From: a virus
Reading direction: 5' to 3' (one strand)
Length of the DNA: 64,000 nt
Virus record (IMG/VR): IMGVR_UViG_3300042900_000531
Coordinates: 1 to 64,000 of that record
Shown here piece after piece: positions 49,475-57,835 of the stretch. The number at the start of each line of letters is the position of its first letter. Positions within the stretch are counted from its first letter, which is position 1. The notes beneath the pieces are model-generated. The model had not been told where the DNA came from, made no database searches, and saw nothing but the letters and a program-made list of their open reading frames with translations. Position numbers and translations under genes: made by a program.

Positions 49475-50221
49475 ATGTCCAATTTAGATGACAATTCTGT
49501 ACGCAAGATTGTAGCTTCTTACCATAAAATCCAAGAGGCTAAAGACTCTATTGAGTATCTTCTCAAAGATGAAGATGATATCGAGCTTGTCGAGCTTATG
49601 CTTGACTCGCTTGATTCAATAGATTCTATCATTAAGCGTCCACTTACTAACTATTCAACAGCTTCAGTTGTTGGCGAATGGTGTATTAATCAATACGGCC
49701 TTGGCCCGATACTCACTGCGGGCATTATGTCCCACATTGATATCACCAAAGCTAACACAGCTGGAGCACTCTGGCGTTACGCAGGATTTGAACCAACTCC
49801 ACAAGATAGTCCTAAGATACCATACAATGGTGAACTTAAAAATATCTGTTGGAAAATTGGATTAAATTTTGCAAAATACTCTAATCGCACTAAGTGCTTT
49901 TATGGACAACTCTATCTAAGAGATCGTACCCGACGAACTGAAGACAACAATAACTTGATGTATGCTGATCGGGCGTATGAACTTCTTGATAATGTAAGTT
50001 CAAAAAATAAACCCAACATTGACACTCTGTCTATGGGGAAACTTCCCCAAGAACAGATAGATGCTCAAGCTCGTAGGTTTGCTATTAAAATGTTCTTAAG
50101 CCACTACCACGCAGTAGCTTATCAAGAATATTATAACACTGTTCCTGATCGTCCATCATTTATTTATATTGATGGCGAAAAGGAAGAAGTCCAAATCCCC
50201 AACAACCCATTCAAACAATAA
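49475..50221 (+). CDS. IS110 C-terminal-domain-like protein (248 aa)
   Basis: YGLGPILTAGIMSHIDI and ANTAGALWRYAGFEP closely resemble the helix-hairpin-helix domain of IS110/IS1111 transposases (Transposase_20). The following helical part (NICWKIGLNFAKYSN, CFYGQLYLRDR) also fits. The N-terminal RuvC-like DEDD nuclease is absent, replaced by a short helical acidic region, and no seeker-RNA-type element was recognised. It is probably a domesticated DNA-binding protein, not an active transposase. One in-frame CGG (about 49978). Confidence 0.55.
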   Translation: MSNLDDNSVRKIVASYHKIQEAKDSIEYLLKDEDDIELVELMLDSLDSIDSIIKRPLTNYSTASVVGEWCINQYGLGPILTAGIMSHIDITKANTAGALWRYAGFEPTPQDSPKIPYNGELKNICWKIGLNFAKYSNRTKCFYGQLYLRDRTRRTEDNNNLMYADRAYELLDNVSSKNKPNIDTLSMGKLPQEQIDAQARRFAIKMFLSHYHAVAYQEYYNTVPDRPSFIYIDGEKEEVQIPNNPFKQ

Positions 50222-50232
50222 GGAATACTCAC

Positions 50233-50580
50233 ATGCTACATACCAATAACGCTACCACTGATCTTCAATACTATACTCAACTTGCTTTTAGATATCTTGA
50301 TGATCGTTTAGAAGAGCTAAATGATTCACCTATTCCATCTGACTGTTTAACAGTTATGTTAGACTGGCATCCTAAACAGGATCCTCGTTTTCTAGACATG
50401 GGCACAGGTCAAGTAACACTTTATGCTTATCCTAGTCGTGAGACTTTTGCTGTAACTGGAACTGCAGATGGCAGTTCAGTTACTTACGTAGTTGAAGGAC
50501 TCAAATATGCTCTACTTCTTGTAGAATATCTTGCTAACGATTCTATTTATATGGCTAATCTTCTTAAAGGACCACGATAA
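50233..50580 (+). CDS. Hypothetical protein (115 aa)
   Basis: ATG 50233 reads MLHTNNATTDLQYYTQL. Alpha/beta pattern with QVTLYAYPSRETFAVTG and SVTYVVEGLKYALLLVE. It follows the IS110-like gene by 11 nt and precedes the next by 5 nt, so it is co-transcribed. Not recognised. Confidence 0.5.
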   Translation: MLHTNNATTDLQYYTQLAFRYLDDRLEELNDSPIPSDCLTVMLDWHPKQDPRFLDMGTGQVTLYAYPSRETFAVTGTADGSSVTYVVEGLKYALLLVEYLANDSIYMANLLKGPR

Positions 50581-50585
50581 ATAAA

Positions 50586-51005
50586 ATGTCTATCTATAAA
50601 TTCCTTTATGAAGACATTAGAACAGTAACAAACAATAATTTTACTTTACCTAATTCTCTTCGTAATAAATTTTACGAAGCTGGATATCTTAATTTCTATG
50701 AAATTATTACTACTCCAATTGAACACTTAAAGAAAAATGCACACATTACTGATGCAAAGGTTAATCAATTAAACAAAAAGCTTTCTCATGTATACCTATC
50801 TCTTGGTATGTCTAAAGAAACATTTGATTGGGTTATTAAGTATTATTATACTGAATATTACCATGCTTTAATTCCTAAATTGCATCTTAAACAGATCCAT
50901 CGTGCTGTTTACAACCAAACATTACCCTTGCTTACTGCAAAGAAAATTCTAGCTAAAATACCAGGATCTGTTGAATATTTTTATGCAACAGGCAAATTTA
51001 GATAA
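50586..51005 (+). CDS. RNAP alpha-CTD-like helical protein (139 aa)
   Basis: Residues ~15-75 follow the RpoA C-terminal domain pattern: FTLPNSLRNKFYEAGY (compare L-S-.-R-.-.-N-.-L-.-.-A-G), then NFYEIITTPIEHLKKN, ITDAKVNQLNKKLSHVYLSL. The remaining half is helical. An alpha-CTD mimic could bind UP elements or activators, or compete for RNA polymerase. The match is by eye, so an unrelated HhH protein is possible. Confidence 0.45.
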   Translation: MSIYKFLYEDIRTVTNNNFTLPNSLRNKFYEAGYLNFYEIITTPIEHLKKNAHITDAKVNQLNKKLSHVYLSLGMSKETFDWVIKYYYTEYYHALIPKLHLKQIHRAVYNQTLPLLTAKKILAKIPGSVEYFYATGKFR

Positions 51006-51034
51006 AACACTTTAAAAGAAAAAAAGGAATAACA

Positions 51035-51307
51035 ATGCCAAAACTACCAGACAGACATACTTTTAGTTTAAGACTTATGCCTGACGCATATCAAAAGCTT
51101 GATATCATTAGCAAAATAACTGGTTTAAAAATGACTCAAATTATTAATCAACTTATTATCACAGCTGAAATTGATACAACTAACGTTGAACAAATTATTC
51201 AAAAAACTTCTCAAATTAAAGATCTTGAAGATCAACTTAAAGCTCTTAGAGATGAAGTTTTAAACAACCAGAATAAAGAACTTATATTTAAGGAACACAA
51301 TGCTTAA
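51035..51307 (+). CDS. Ribbon-helix-helix coiled-coil protein (90 aa)
   Basis: DRHTFSLRLMPDAYQKL forms a strand then helix, followed by SKITGLKMTQIINQLI, the RHH pattern of small dimeric repressors. A coiled coil follows (IKDLEDQLKALRDEVL). It probably binds operator DNA. It overlaps the next ATG by 8 nt. Confidence 0.55.
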   Translation: MPKLPDRHTFSLRLMPDAYQKLDIISKITGLKMTQIINQLIITAEIDTTNVEQIIQKTSQIKDLEDQLKALRDEVLNNQNKELIFKEHNA

Positions 51308-51887
51308 TATTATTACAACAATAAGTCCAGAACGAGTTGCCAAAGCAGTTCAATACCTCGAAGAGAATATTGTACCTCAACTTGGCACTGACGTTTCTAA
51401 CTACGCACCTGGTCGGAGTCGAGTATGGTTTCCATACGAAGCTCCACTAAGTGAAGCCAGAGACTATCAACTTGCTTGTCAAGATGATAAGATCTGGACA
51501 TTTGTTAAAAACATTTGCTCAACCTTCGAATGGGAACCAGAGTTAGGTCTGGTTTCCAAAGGTGGCACCATTAATTCTCACCGAGATGCAGCTTATGCTG
51601 ACTTCCGTTCTATCGGAATCAATCTTGGCAAAGTGACATGGTGCTATGAAAGAATTTATCCAAACTTTGGATGGGCTCGTCCAGAAGATTGTCTTAGTCC
51701 TTCTGAAATAATTAAAGTCCCGATGACAGGTGGTGAAGTTTTTGAATTCAACTGCAAAAATCCTCACTGGACCGAAGACGTTGACCCTGATCGTTGGGCT
51801 TTTAATATGTGGCGCATCTCTAATAAAGGTCGTTCTAAGTTTGAAAACTTCTTAAATCAATCTAACCTACTAGTTAACCAGGAGTAA
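51300..51887 (+). CDS. Putative 2OG-Fe(II) oxygenase-like protein (195 aa)
   Basis: The central part has INSHRDAAYADFRSIGINL (HxD), a GGEVFEFNCKNPHWTED segment (second His) and DRWAFNMWRIS (Arg), matching the H-x-D...H...R order of double-stranded beta-helix oxygenases. Substrate could be a nucleotide, DNA base or protein. It overlaps the RHH gene and precedes the WhiB gene by 2 nt. Iron ligands were assigned by eye. Confidence 0.5.
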   Translation: MLNIITTISPERVAKAVQYLEENIVPQLGTDVSNYAPGRSRVWFPYEAPLSEARDYQLACQDDKIWTFVKNICSTFEWEPELGLVSKGGTINSHRDAAYADFRSIGINLGKVTWCYERIYPNFGWARPEDCLSPSEIIKVPMTGGEVFEFNCKNPHWTEDVDPDRWAFNMWRISNKGRSKFENFLNQSNLLVNQE

Positions 51888-51889
51888 CA

Positions 51890-52141
51890 ATGATTTCAGA
51901 ATCCTTTATGCGATTTGCTAAATGCAAAACAATTAAAGATACTAACTTCTTTTTCTCTGATCATGTATCAGGGACTAATAAGGCTATTGCATTTTGTCAA
52001 GACTGCCCCGTAAAAACACCATGTGCTTTATATGCTATTGAAAATAACATTAATCATGGTGTATGGGGAGGTCTATCAATTCGTGCAAGAACTGTTATTC
52101 GTAGAAATAAATCTAACAACTTCCTGGTACCTGCAAAATAA
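51890..52141 (+). CDS. WhiB-like regulator (83 aa)
   Basis: Four Cys in WhiB spacing: one near residue 12 (FAKCKTIKD), CQDCPVKTPCALYA, followed by the GVWGGLS turn and a basic tail (RARTVIRRNKSNN). WhiB proteins hold a 4Fe-4S cluster and bind sigma factor region 4 in Actinobacteria. Phage homologues can hijack host transcription. One of two in the window. Confidence 0.85.
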   Translation: MISESFMRFAKCKTIKDTNFFFSDHVSGTNKAIAFCQDCPVKTPCALYAIENNINHGVWGGLSIRARTVIRRNKSNNFLVPAK

Positions 52142-52229
52142 TGACAAGTTAAACTACTTGAACATTCTTCAACAGCATATTAACTTTATGCTGTAGATGA
52201 GTAGTTCATGTCTATAAAAGGAGATATTT

Positions 52230-52427
52230 GTGAACTATACACAAATGTATTCAGACATCTACGAAAGTCTGCAAACAACCAAAGTCAACCACGATGAGCT
52301 TCACAATATTTGCTTGCGAATTTGTGACGCTTTAAATGATTACAACATAATTATCAGTGGCATGGCAACATCAACTAAGGCTTCTGGCCCTAAGTTGGGT
52401 TACCCTGTCGCTTGTAAAGTTTCTTAG
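52230..52427 (+). CDS. Hypothetical small protein (65 aa)
   Basis: The ORF at 52230 reads MNYTQMYSDIYESLQTTK from a GTG start after AAGGAG. Helical first half with two Cys-His positions (HNICLRICDALNDY), then a Lys/Gly-rich end. A hairpin region follows (52470-52505). Confidence 0.45.
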   Translation: MNYTQMYSDIYESLQTTKVNHDELHNICLRICDALNDYNIIISGMATSTKASGPKLGYPVACKVS

Positions 52428-52569
52428 TTATGCTAAGAACAGGTTTAGTTATATACCTGAAAAGAACCAGCGCCAGCCTGGCTTCGAAAATATAACAGCT
52501 GGCACTCACACATATAAGTATCAAATATTCTAATTGTGTAAATTATTTTTTAATAAGGGAATAGTTTAT

Positions 52570-52583
52570 ACAAAAAGAAGGGA
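52570..52583 (+). promoter_or_regulatory. AAAAAGAAGGG motif, copy 6
   Basis: TATACAAAAAGAAGGGACC, 27 nt before the large protein B gene. Confidence 0.38.
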
Positions 52584-52609
52584 CCAATGACTAATCCTAA
52601 GGAGGGATT

Positions 52610-55150
52610 ATGAACTTTAATACATACCGACCAACAGTACGCATGAAAGCATTTAAAGATGCTCCATTGCGTTCTACCAACGACTATCAAATCGGATTCT
52701 ATGACATCGGCATCATGCGTGAGCTGATGGAAAACGTAGATGCTTCCGAGTTTCGTGTAGCAACAATGCCTATACCTACCAATGTATTTGATCGTGCTGA
52801 AGTTGAGAAGATTATTTCTCACCCTTCAGTCGAGTATGCCTTGGTTGATAAAAACAAGATTGTTGCCGTTTCCCTCAAAGGATCCAACGGATGGCTTTCA
52901 GCACTTACTAAGTCTGGATACAAAGTCAAAGGTGGAGGCAAGACCTCTAAGCGTCTCAAGACTGTACACCGTGCAGCTCTAATCAATGCTCACTTTGACA
53001 ACGTCAATATTCAATGGGTTAACCCTACTGACTATACACGTTTCAACTTTGAATCTGGTTGGGCAGAATGGGTAGAAAAAGCTACACCTCGACTTCTCGA
53101 TGGTGGCTTCATTGTTTCTTCACGCCTTATTCGTAAGGCAGTAGAGGCAATGCCTATCTATGACTCCGTTAATTCAGCAGATGAAAACGACGTATACTAC
53201 GATCCTAAGATCCAAGCAGATCTTCGCAGATTCTTAATTGAATCTCGAGTATTTAATGGTAGACTCCTTTTCGAAGATGGAATGATTAAAGGTAACTTTA
53301 TCGTTTCAGATAATCTTCCAGAAGGTGTTGACATTCTTTCAACACGTGACAACGTTAAGAAAGAACTTGCTTACTCTGGTGGATTTCGTCTTATCGCAGA
53401 ACCTCAAGGACCTAAGTCCCGTGTAGTTACTGATGATCAAACTGTTATCAACTTTCCAAAGTTGTTCCGCAAAGCTGACATGGAAATGTGGCTCAAAGAA
53501 GACTATGAAAAGATGTTCCAAGACGCAGTCAATGGACGTCTTCTCACCAACTGGAAGTCATACTTTGTTCGTCAGTTCTCACGTGACAATAAAGAAGTAG
53601 AAGATGTAGAAGCTCAAGCTCGCATCGGATACGTTGGCTATCGTTGGGCCAGTATGGGATTATCAATTACGGATTCTCCGTGGTTGTTTAAGACTCTTGC
53701 TATCTCCCACGCAAAGCCACTTGAAAACCGTATTCCTATTCCGTGCAGTGTTTACGAGCAGGTTATTCCTGAATCGTTAGCACGTATGGGCGGATGGAAC
53801 ATTGAAGTTGACGAAGGTACAATTCGTCGAATCAATGATATCGGTGTTCATGTTGTTAATGACTTTGACTGGCTCGAGATGTACGAGAGCCATGGCGGTC
53901 ATGATCAAGACGACTTCTTTAAGTTGTTCTACCGTACACTTACCGGTGGTACTCGTGATAACGAAAAAGTAGTTATTATCGCTCGTTCTCCTAATGGCTA
54001 TGGTGAATACACCATTCTTAGCTATGTTGAAGACGAGTGGTATCCTACTTGGTCTAAGGCTAATGGCGAAGTGATTAGCTTTCCTGAAGTAAATGGTCGT
54101 AACTGGCCAGTTCGATTGTCTCATGCAATCCGCAACAATCAGGTTAGATATCTTGGTTTGCCGAGTGATCACAACCCTTTACCTCTTCGTAAGACTGAGC
54201 AAAATTATTCTGTAGCAGATGTTATGGCAGACATTGATACTGCGATGATGGGTGGTAACGTTGGTCGTTTCGTAAACGGCTCAATGCTCCACTCTTCCAC
54301 ACTAGGAAAACATCGTCCAGTTCAAGTATGTTCTTTAGAATCTGCTATTGACGGATGTACTCAGACTTCAGATCCTCGTGATCGTCAAGCAATTGATGCT
54401 GAAGCAGAAACTATTATTCAAGAGGTTCTTAATTCCGGTCGCCCAATAGATCATGATCTATGGTTCGGTCGCTTTAAGAATCTTTCCCGTAAGCATCCTG
54501 AAGTAGAAACCTACGAAGGTACCCTTACTCATTTGAATAACCTTTGCAAGCATTACAATGCACTGTATGTAGAGCGTGTTACCAAGTACTCTCAAGAGAA
54601 TATTGAATTGTCTCCAACTATTCAGGCTCTTGCTGAACGCTTGTACTTTCACGCTGGTCCCATATTGCGTAAGTTCCGTATGAACATTTATAATACTAAC
54701 AGTAACGAATTCGTTCAAACTGTTGGCTCTATAAAGCGTGAAGAATGGGACTACTTGTACAAGTTTGTCGTTGATGCAATCAATTCATTTGAACGCATTG
54801 AAGACCAACATGACTTCGTACTTGCTTTGTACTGCTCTAGCATCAAAGAGCCTACTAGTTCAGGTAAATTGTCTGACCAGATTGTAATGAACCGCACCGT
54901 ATATCCATATCTTGAGAAAGCTCTCATTCACTATGGCATTGGTAAGCGTGTAATCATGCAATACGAAGACAATGAGTATAAGATCAAAACTTTTAGGCAC
55001 AATAAGTGGCTGTATACAGATCCTGATGGAACCGAACACGTCTTTGATGACGTGCTTGAGTACCAAAAGCATCATGCAACATTCTCACCTATTGTGTTTA
55101 CAAACAATGAAACACCCACTCCTGTACGCAGACTCAAAGCTGAGTTCTAG
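52610..55150 (+). CDS. Large protein B, paralogue of 37791 gene
   Basis: This 846-aa protein starts after AAGGAGGG (MNFNTYRPTVRMKAF). It shares with the 792-aa protein the order LFEDGMIKGNFIV (near 210), HGGHDQDDFFKLFY (near 430) and IARSPNGYGEYTI (near 460). Later parts are helical. The D.DD cluster in a G-rich turn and an upstream Lys-Gly motif are compatible with a divergent two-barrel polymerase, perhaps one reading the conserved promoter-like motifs. This is inferred from motif order only. Confidence 0.5.
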   Translation: MNFNTYRPTVRMKAFKDAPLRSTNDYQIGFYDIGIMRELMENVDASEFRVATMPIPTNVFDRAEVEKIISHPSVEYALVDKNKIVAVSLKGSNGWLSALTKSGYKVKGGGKTSKRLKTVHRAALINAHFDNVNIQWVNPTDYTRFNFESGWAEWVEKATPRLLDGGFIVSSRLIRKAVEAMPIYDSVNSADENDVYYDPKIQADLRRFLIESRVFNGRLLFEDGMIKGNFIVSDNLPEGVDILSTRDNVKKELAYSGGFRLIAEPQGPKSRVVTDDQTVINFPKLFRKADMEMWLKEDYEKMFQDAVNGRLLTNWKSYFVRQFSRDNKEVEDVEAQARIGYVGYRWASMGLSITDSPWLFKTLAISHAKPLENRIPIPCSVYEQVIPESLARMGGWNIEVDEGTIRRINDIGVHVVNDFDWLEMYESHGGHDQDDFFKLFYRTLTGGTRDNEKVVIIARSPNGYGEYTILSYVEDEWYPTWSKANGEVISFPEVNGRNWPVRLSHAIRNNQVRYLGLPSDHNPLPLRKTEQNYSVADVMADIDTAMMGGNVGRFVNGSMLHSSTLGKHRPVQVCSLESAIDGCTQTSDPRDRQAIDAEAETIIQEVLNSGRPIDHDLWFGRFKNLSRKHPEVETYEGTLTHLNNLCKHYNALYVERVTKYSQENIELSPTIQALAERLYFHAGPILRKFRMNIYNTNSNEFVQTVGSIKREEWDYLYKFVVDAINSFERIEDQHDFVLALYCSSIKEPTSSGKLSDQIVMNRTVYPYLEKALIHYGIGKRVIMQYEDNEYKIKTFRHNKWLYTDPDGTEHVFDDVLEYQKHHATFSPIVFTNNETPTPVRRLKAEF

Positions 55151-55169
55151 TAAATATAAAATTGAAGTG

Positions 55170-55209
55170 TCTGGGGATAGCAATATCCCCAGATGCTTTT
55201 TTTATTTTA
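55170..55209 (+). terminator. Strong terminator after large protein B
   Basis: A perfect TCTGGGGATA/TATCCCCAGA stem with GCAA loop, then TTTTTTTATTTT. Confidence 0.85.
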
Positions 55210-55235
55210 TCTTAATATTTTAAATTGGAGACCCT

Positions 55236-55895
55236 ATGTCTGATAAAGACAATAATTTTACATTCACTACACCAGAAGACTTTAATGAAAGAACTTCCCT
55301 TCTTTTACCCGATGCTTGGACTCAAGTAAAAAAGTCTTCTAAATTCTTTTCTGAAGTAATTAAAGCAAGTGGTCCAAGTACCTTTTCTGCTACTGTCGTA
55401 GTATTCAATTGCGATAAAGATCTTTCTGCAGTTGTTACCTCTCGACCAGTTTCTGGCAAAGAAGATTTGTATCAATCACTTTGTGAAATACTATTTCTTC
55501 CTATGAGTATTCGTTCTGAATTATTTATTGTTATTACAGATACTGTAATCACAGACGTTCAAGACAGTAACTCTAAACAAGATGCCATGAATATGACTTT
55601 TGTTTCTCCTGACTTTTGTCTTATATGCACCTTCCCTTATATCGTTCAAGATAACAATGAAGTTGTTTTTGATTACGATAAATCTAATATGATTTCCATA
55701 ACTAAAGAAGAAGATTCTACAGAAGCATCTGCTGCTGGAGACATGTTAGAACTATTCTATATTTTCTCTCACGTAGAGAACAGTGGCCCTTTTCATATTG
55801 ACGACGTCCTTGCTTATTTCGAAGACAATAACATGATATATGAAATTATTAATAAAGAAAACCTACAAAAACGACCAGCTTCGTTTTTAGTTTAA
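55236..55895 (+). CDS. Hypothetical protein (219 aa)
   Basis: ATG 55236 after GGAGA reads MSDKDNNFTFTTPEDFN. Alpha/beta pattern with FSATVVVFNCDKDLSAVV and RSELFIVITDTVITDV, and an acidic C-terminal helix region. Begins the unit that includes the helicase. Not recognised. Confidence 0.5.
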   Translation: MSDKDNNFTFTTPEDFNERTSLLLPDAWTQVKKSSKFFSEVIKASGPSTFSATVVVFNCDKDLSAVVTSRPVSGKEDLYQSLCEILFLPMSIRSELFIVITDTVITDVQDSNSKQDAMNMTFVSPDFCLICTFPYIVQDNNEVVFDYDKSNMISITKEEDSTEASAAGDMLELFYIFSHVENSGPFHIDDVLAYFEDNNMIYEIINKENLQKRPASFLV

Positions 55896-55904
55896 GGACA
55901 CATT

Positions 55905-56084
55905 ATGACAACACCCATTAATCTTTTAGATAAGGAAGATTTTCAATTTATTGAATCTTTCGTATATATTAAAGACTCACAAACTACTGTATGTGGTAAA
56001 CTAGAAATGTTTGACTACAAAGAGTTAGAAGATAAATTCACCTTCGAACCATTCTTCGGAGAATGTGATCTGTTTGGATTTTAA
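55905..56084 (+). CDS. Small acidic protein (59 aa)
   Basis: ATG 55905 after AAGGA reads MTTPINLLDKEDFQFIE and ends FFGECDLFGF. Strand-rich and acidic. It precedes the helicase by 3 nt, so the two are coupled and it may be a helicase partner. Confidence 0.5.
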   Translation: MTTPINLLDKEDFQFIESFVYIKDSQTTVCGKLEMFDYKELEDKFTFEPFFGECDLFGF

Positions 56085-56087
56085 AAT

Positions 56088-57761
56088 ATGACATTTACAC
56101 TGCGACCATATCAACAAGAAGCACTCGATGCTGTTGTAACTAATGCTAATAACGGTATTACGAAACAACTAGTAGTTCTTCCAACTGGTGCAGGAAAAAC
56201 TGTTATATTTTCACAGCTTCCTATAATTAAACCAGATACTTTACCTATGCTAGTCTTAGCTCATAGGTCTGAGTTATTAGAACAAGCTAGGTCCAAAATC
56301 CTAGATTGTAATCCCAATCTCACTGTAGAGATTGAACAAGCTGAACGTAAAGCTGGCAAAGTAGACGTAGTCGTTGCCAGCGTTGCTACCTTGGGTAGAA
56401 ACAATACTCCTCGTATAGAACAATATCCTAAAGATTACTTTAAATCCATAGTTATAGATGAGGCTCACCATGCTGCTGCTCCTAGTTATAGAAGAATTAT
56501 TGATTTCTTCTCTCCTGATTTTCTGCTGGGCGTTACTGCGACGCCGCAAAGATCAGATTCTACTAGACTAATTGATGTCTTTGACGAAATAGTCTACTAT
56601 AGAACTATACAAGATCTTATCCAAGAAGGGTGGTTATCACCACTCGTAGGATATAGAGTAAAAACAAGTACCGACATTTCAGAAGTGGAGATCCAAAATG
56701 GCGAATATAGTCAATCGCAATTGGAAGAAAAAATTGATAACCCTGAGCGTAATGCTCATGTTGTCGCTGCCTATCGCAATCTGGCAATGGATAAAAAAGC
56801 CCTTGTATACGCATCCGGCGTCAGACACGCCCAAAACTTGGCCTTATCCTTTAACCAAGCGTCGGTAAAAACAGCTGTAATCGTAGGGACAACCCCACGA
56901 GAAGAACGAGAAATCATCCTTGCTCAGTTTGCAAAAGGACAAATTTCCGTTATTGTAAATGTTGGCGTTTTGACTGAAGGCTTTGACGAGCCATCATTAG
57001 AAGCCATCATAATAGCTAAACCTACTCGAAGCACTCTCCTCTATACTCAAATAGTTGGACGAGGTACTCGTTTATTTGAAGGTAAAGAGCATTGTATAAT
57101 TATAGACATTGCAGACACCACAAAGGGAAAGAAGCCTATTGGCCTTCCTACTCTATTGGGTATGCCACCAGAATTCGATTTACAAGGACAAAGCCTTACA
57201 GACGTAGCTGAAAAGTTTGAAGAACTTGAATCTTATTGTCCAGGCGAAGCTGTTCGTGTTCTTAATCCTGATGATATACAAGTAGCTTATACTCGTATTA
57301 ATCTATTTATGCCACCACCTCCTAACCCTGTTGTCTTAGAATATTCTAAATTAGTTTGGGCAGAAATAGCTGAAGATGAATTTCATCTTGGCTTAAACAA
57401 TTCTGAATCTATGCGTATTAAGTGCGATACACTTGGACGTTGGAATGTAACTCTACATGATAACGTTCAGAAATCTACTAGAGTTCTTGGTATTGCTCCT
57501 GATATGCGTGAAGCTTTTGCTCGCTCTGATAAATGGATACAATCCAACAGAGCTTCATCTGTAGCTCTCCTTGACTCTTCAGCAGCATGGAGAGCAGATT
57601 CCCCAACTGACTCTCAACAAAAACTATTAAAGCGTATAGGTATACCTATTACCACTGACATGACCAAGGGCATGGCTAGTCAAATCATCTCTCGTTACTA
57701 CGAAAACAATCCTAAGCCTAAATGGCTACAGAATAAAATATCTAGTAAGAAAAACTTTTAA
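56088..57761 (+). CDS. Superfamily 2 DEAH-type helicase
   Basis: This 557-aa protein has all SF2 motifs: LRPYQQEAL, Walker A PTGAGKT (I), LAHRSELLEQ (Ia), DEAHH (II), GVTATPQR (III), VYASGVRHA (IV), VLTEGFDEPS (V) and QIVGRGTRL (VI). The layout is that of UvsW/SSL2-like DNA helicases. The C-terminal ~150 residues end with a DSQQKLLKRIGIP helical module. It could unwind recombination intermediates, R-loops or transcripts, likely with RecA. Confidence 0.92.
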   Translation: MTFTLRPYQQEALDAVVTNANNGITKQLVVLPTGAGKTVIFSQLPIIKPDTLPMLVLAHRSELLEQARSKILDCNPNLTVEIEQAERKAGKVDVVVASVATLGRNNTPRIEQYPKDYFKSIVIDEAHHAAAPSYRRIIDFFSPDFLLGVTATPQRSDSTRLIDVFDEIVYYRTIQDLIQEGWLSPLVGYRVKTSTDISEVEIQNGEYSQSQLEEKIDNPERNAHVVAAYRNLAMDKKALVYASGVRHAQNLALSFNQASVKTAVIVGTTPREEREIILAQFAKGQISVIVNVGVLTEGFDEPSLEAIIIAKPTRSTLLYTQIVGRGTRLFEGKEHCIIIDIADTTKGKKPIGLPTLLGMPPEFDLQGQSLTDVAEKFEELESYCPGEAVRVLNPDDIQVAYTRINLFMPPPPNPVVLEYSKLVWAEIAEDEFHLGLNNSESMRIKCDTLGRWNVTLHDNVQKSTRVLGIAPDMREAFARSDKWIQSNRASSVALLDSSAAWRADSPTDSQQKLLKRIGIPITTDMTKGMASQIISRYYENNPKPKWLQNKISSKKNF

Positions 57762-57835
57762 TCTTTAGTAAATACAAAAAAAAGATATTTATTAATTATT
57801 ATCTATTTATATAACTTATATGAAATGGAAAAATC

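Noticed and set aside
49475-50221. Active IS110 insertion element
   Set aside because: No RuvC-like nuclease domain, no element ends or target duplication seen.
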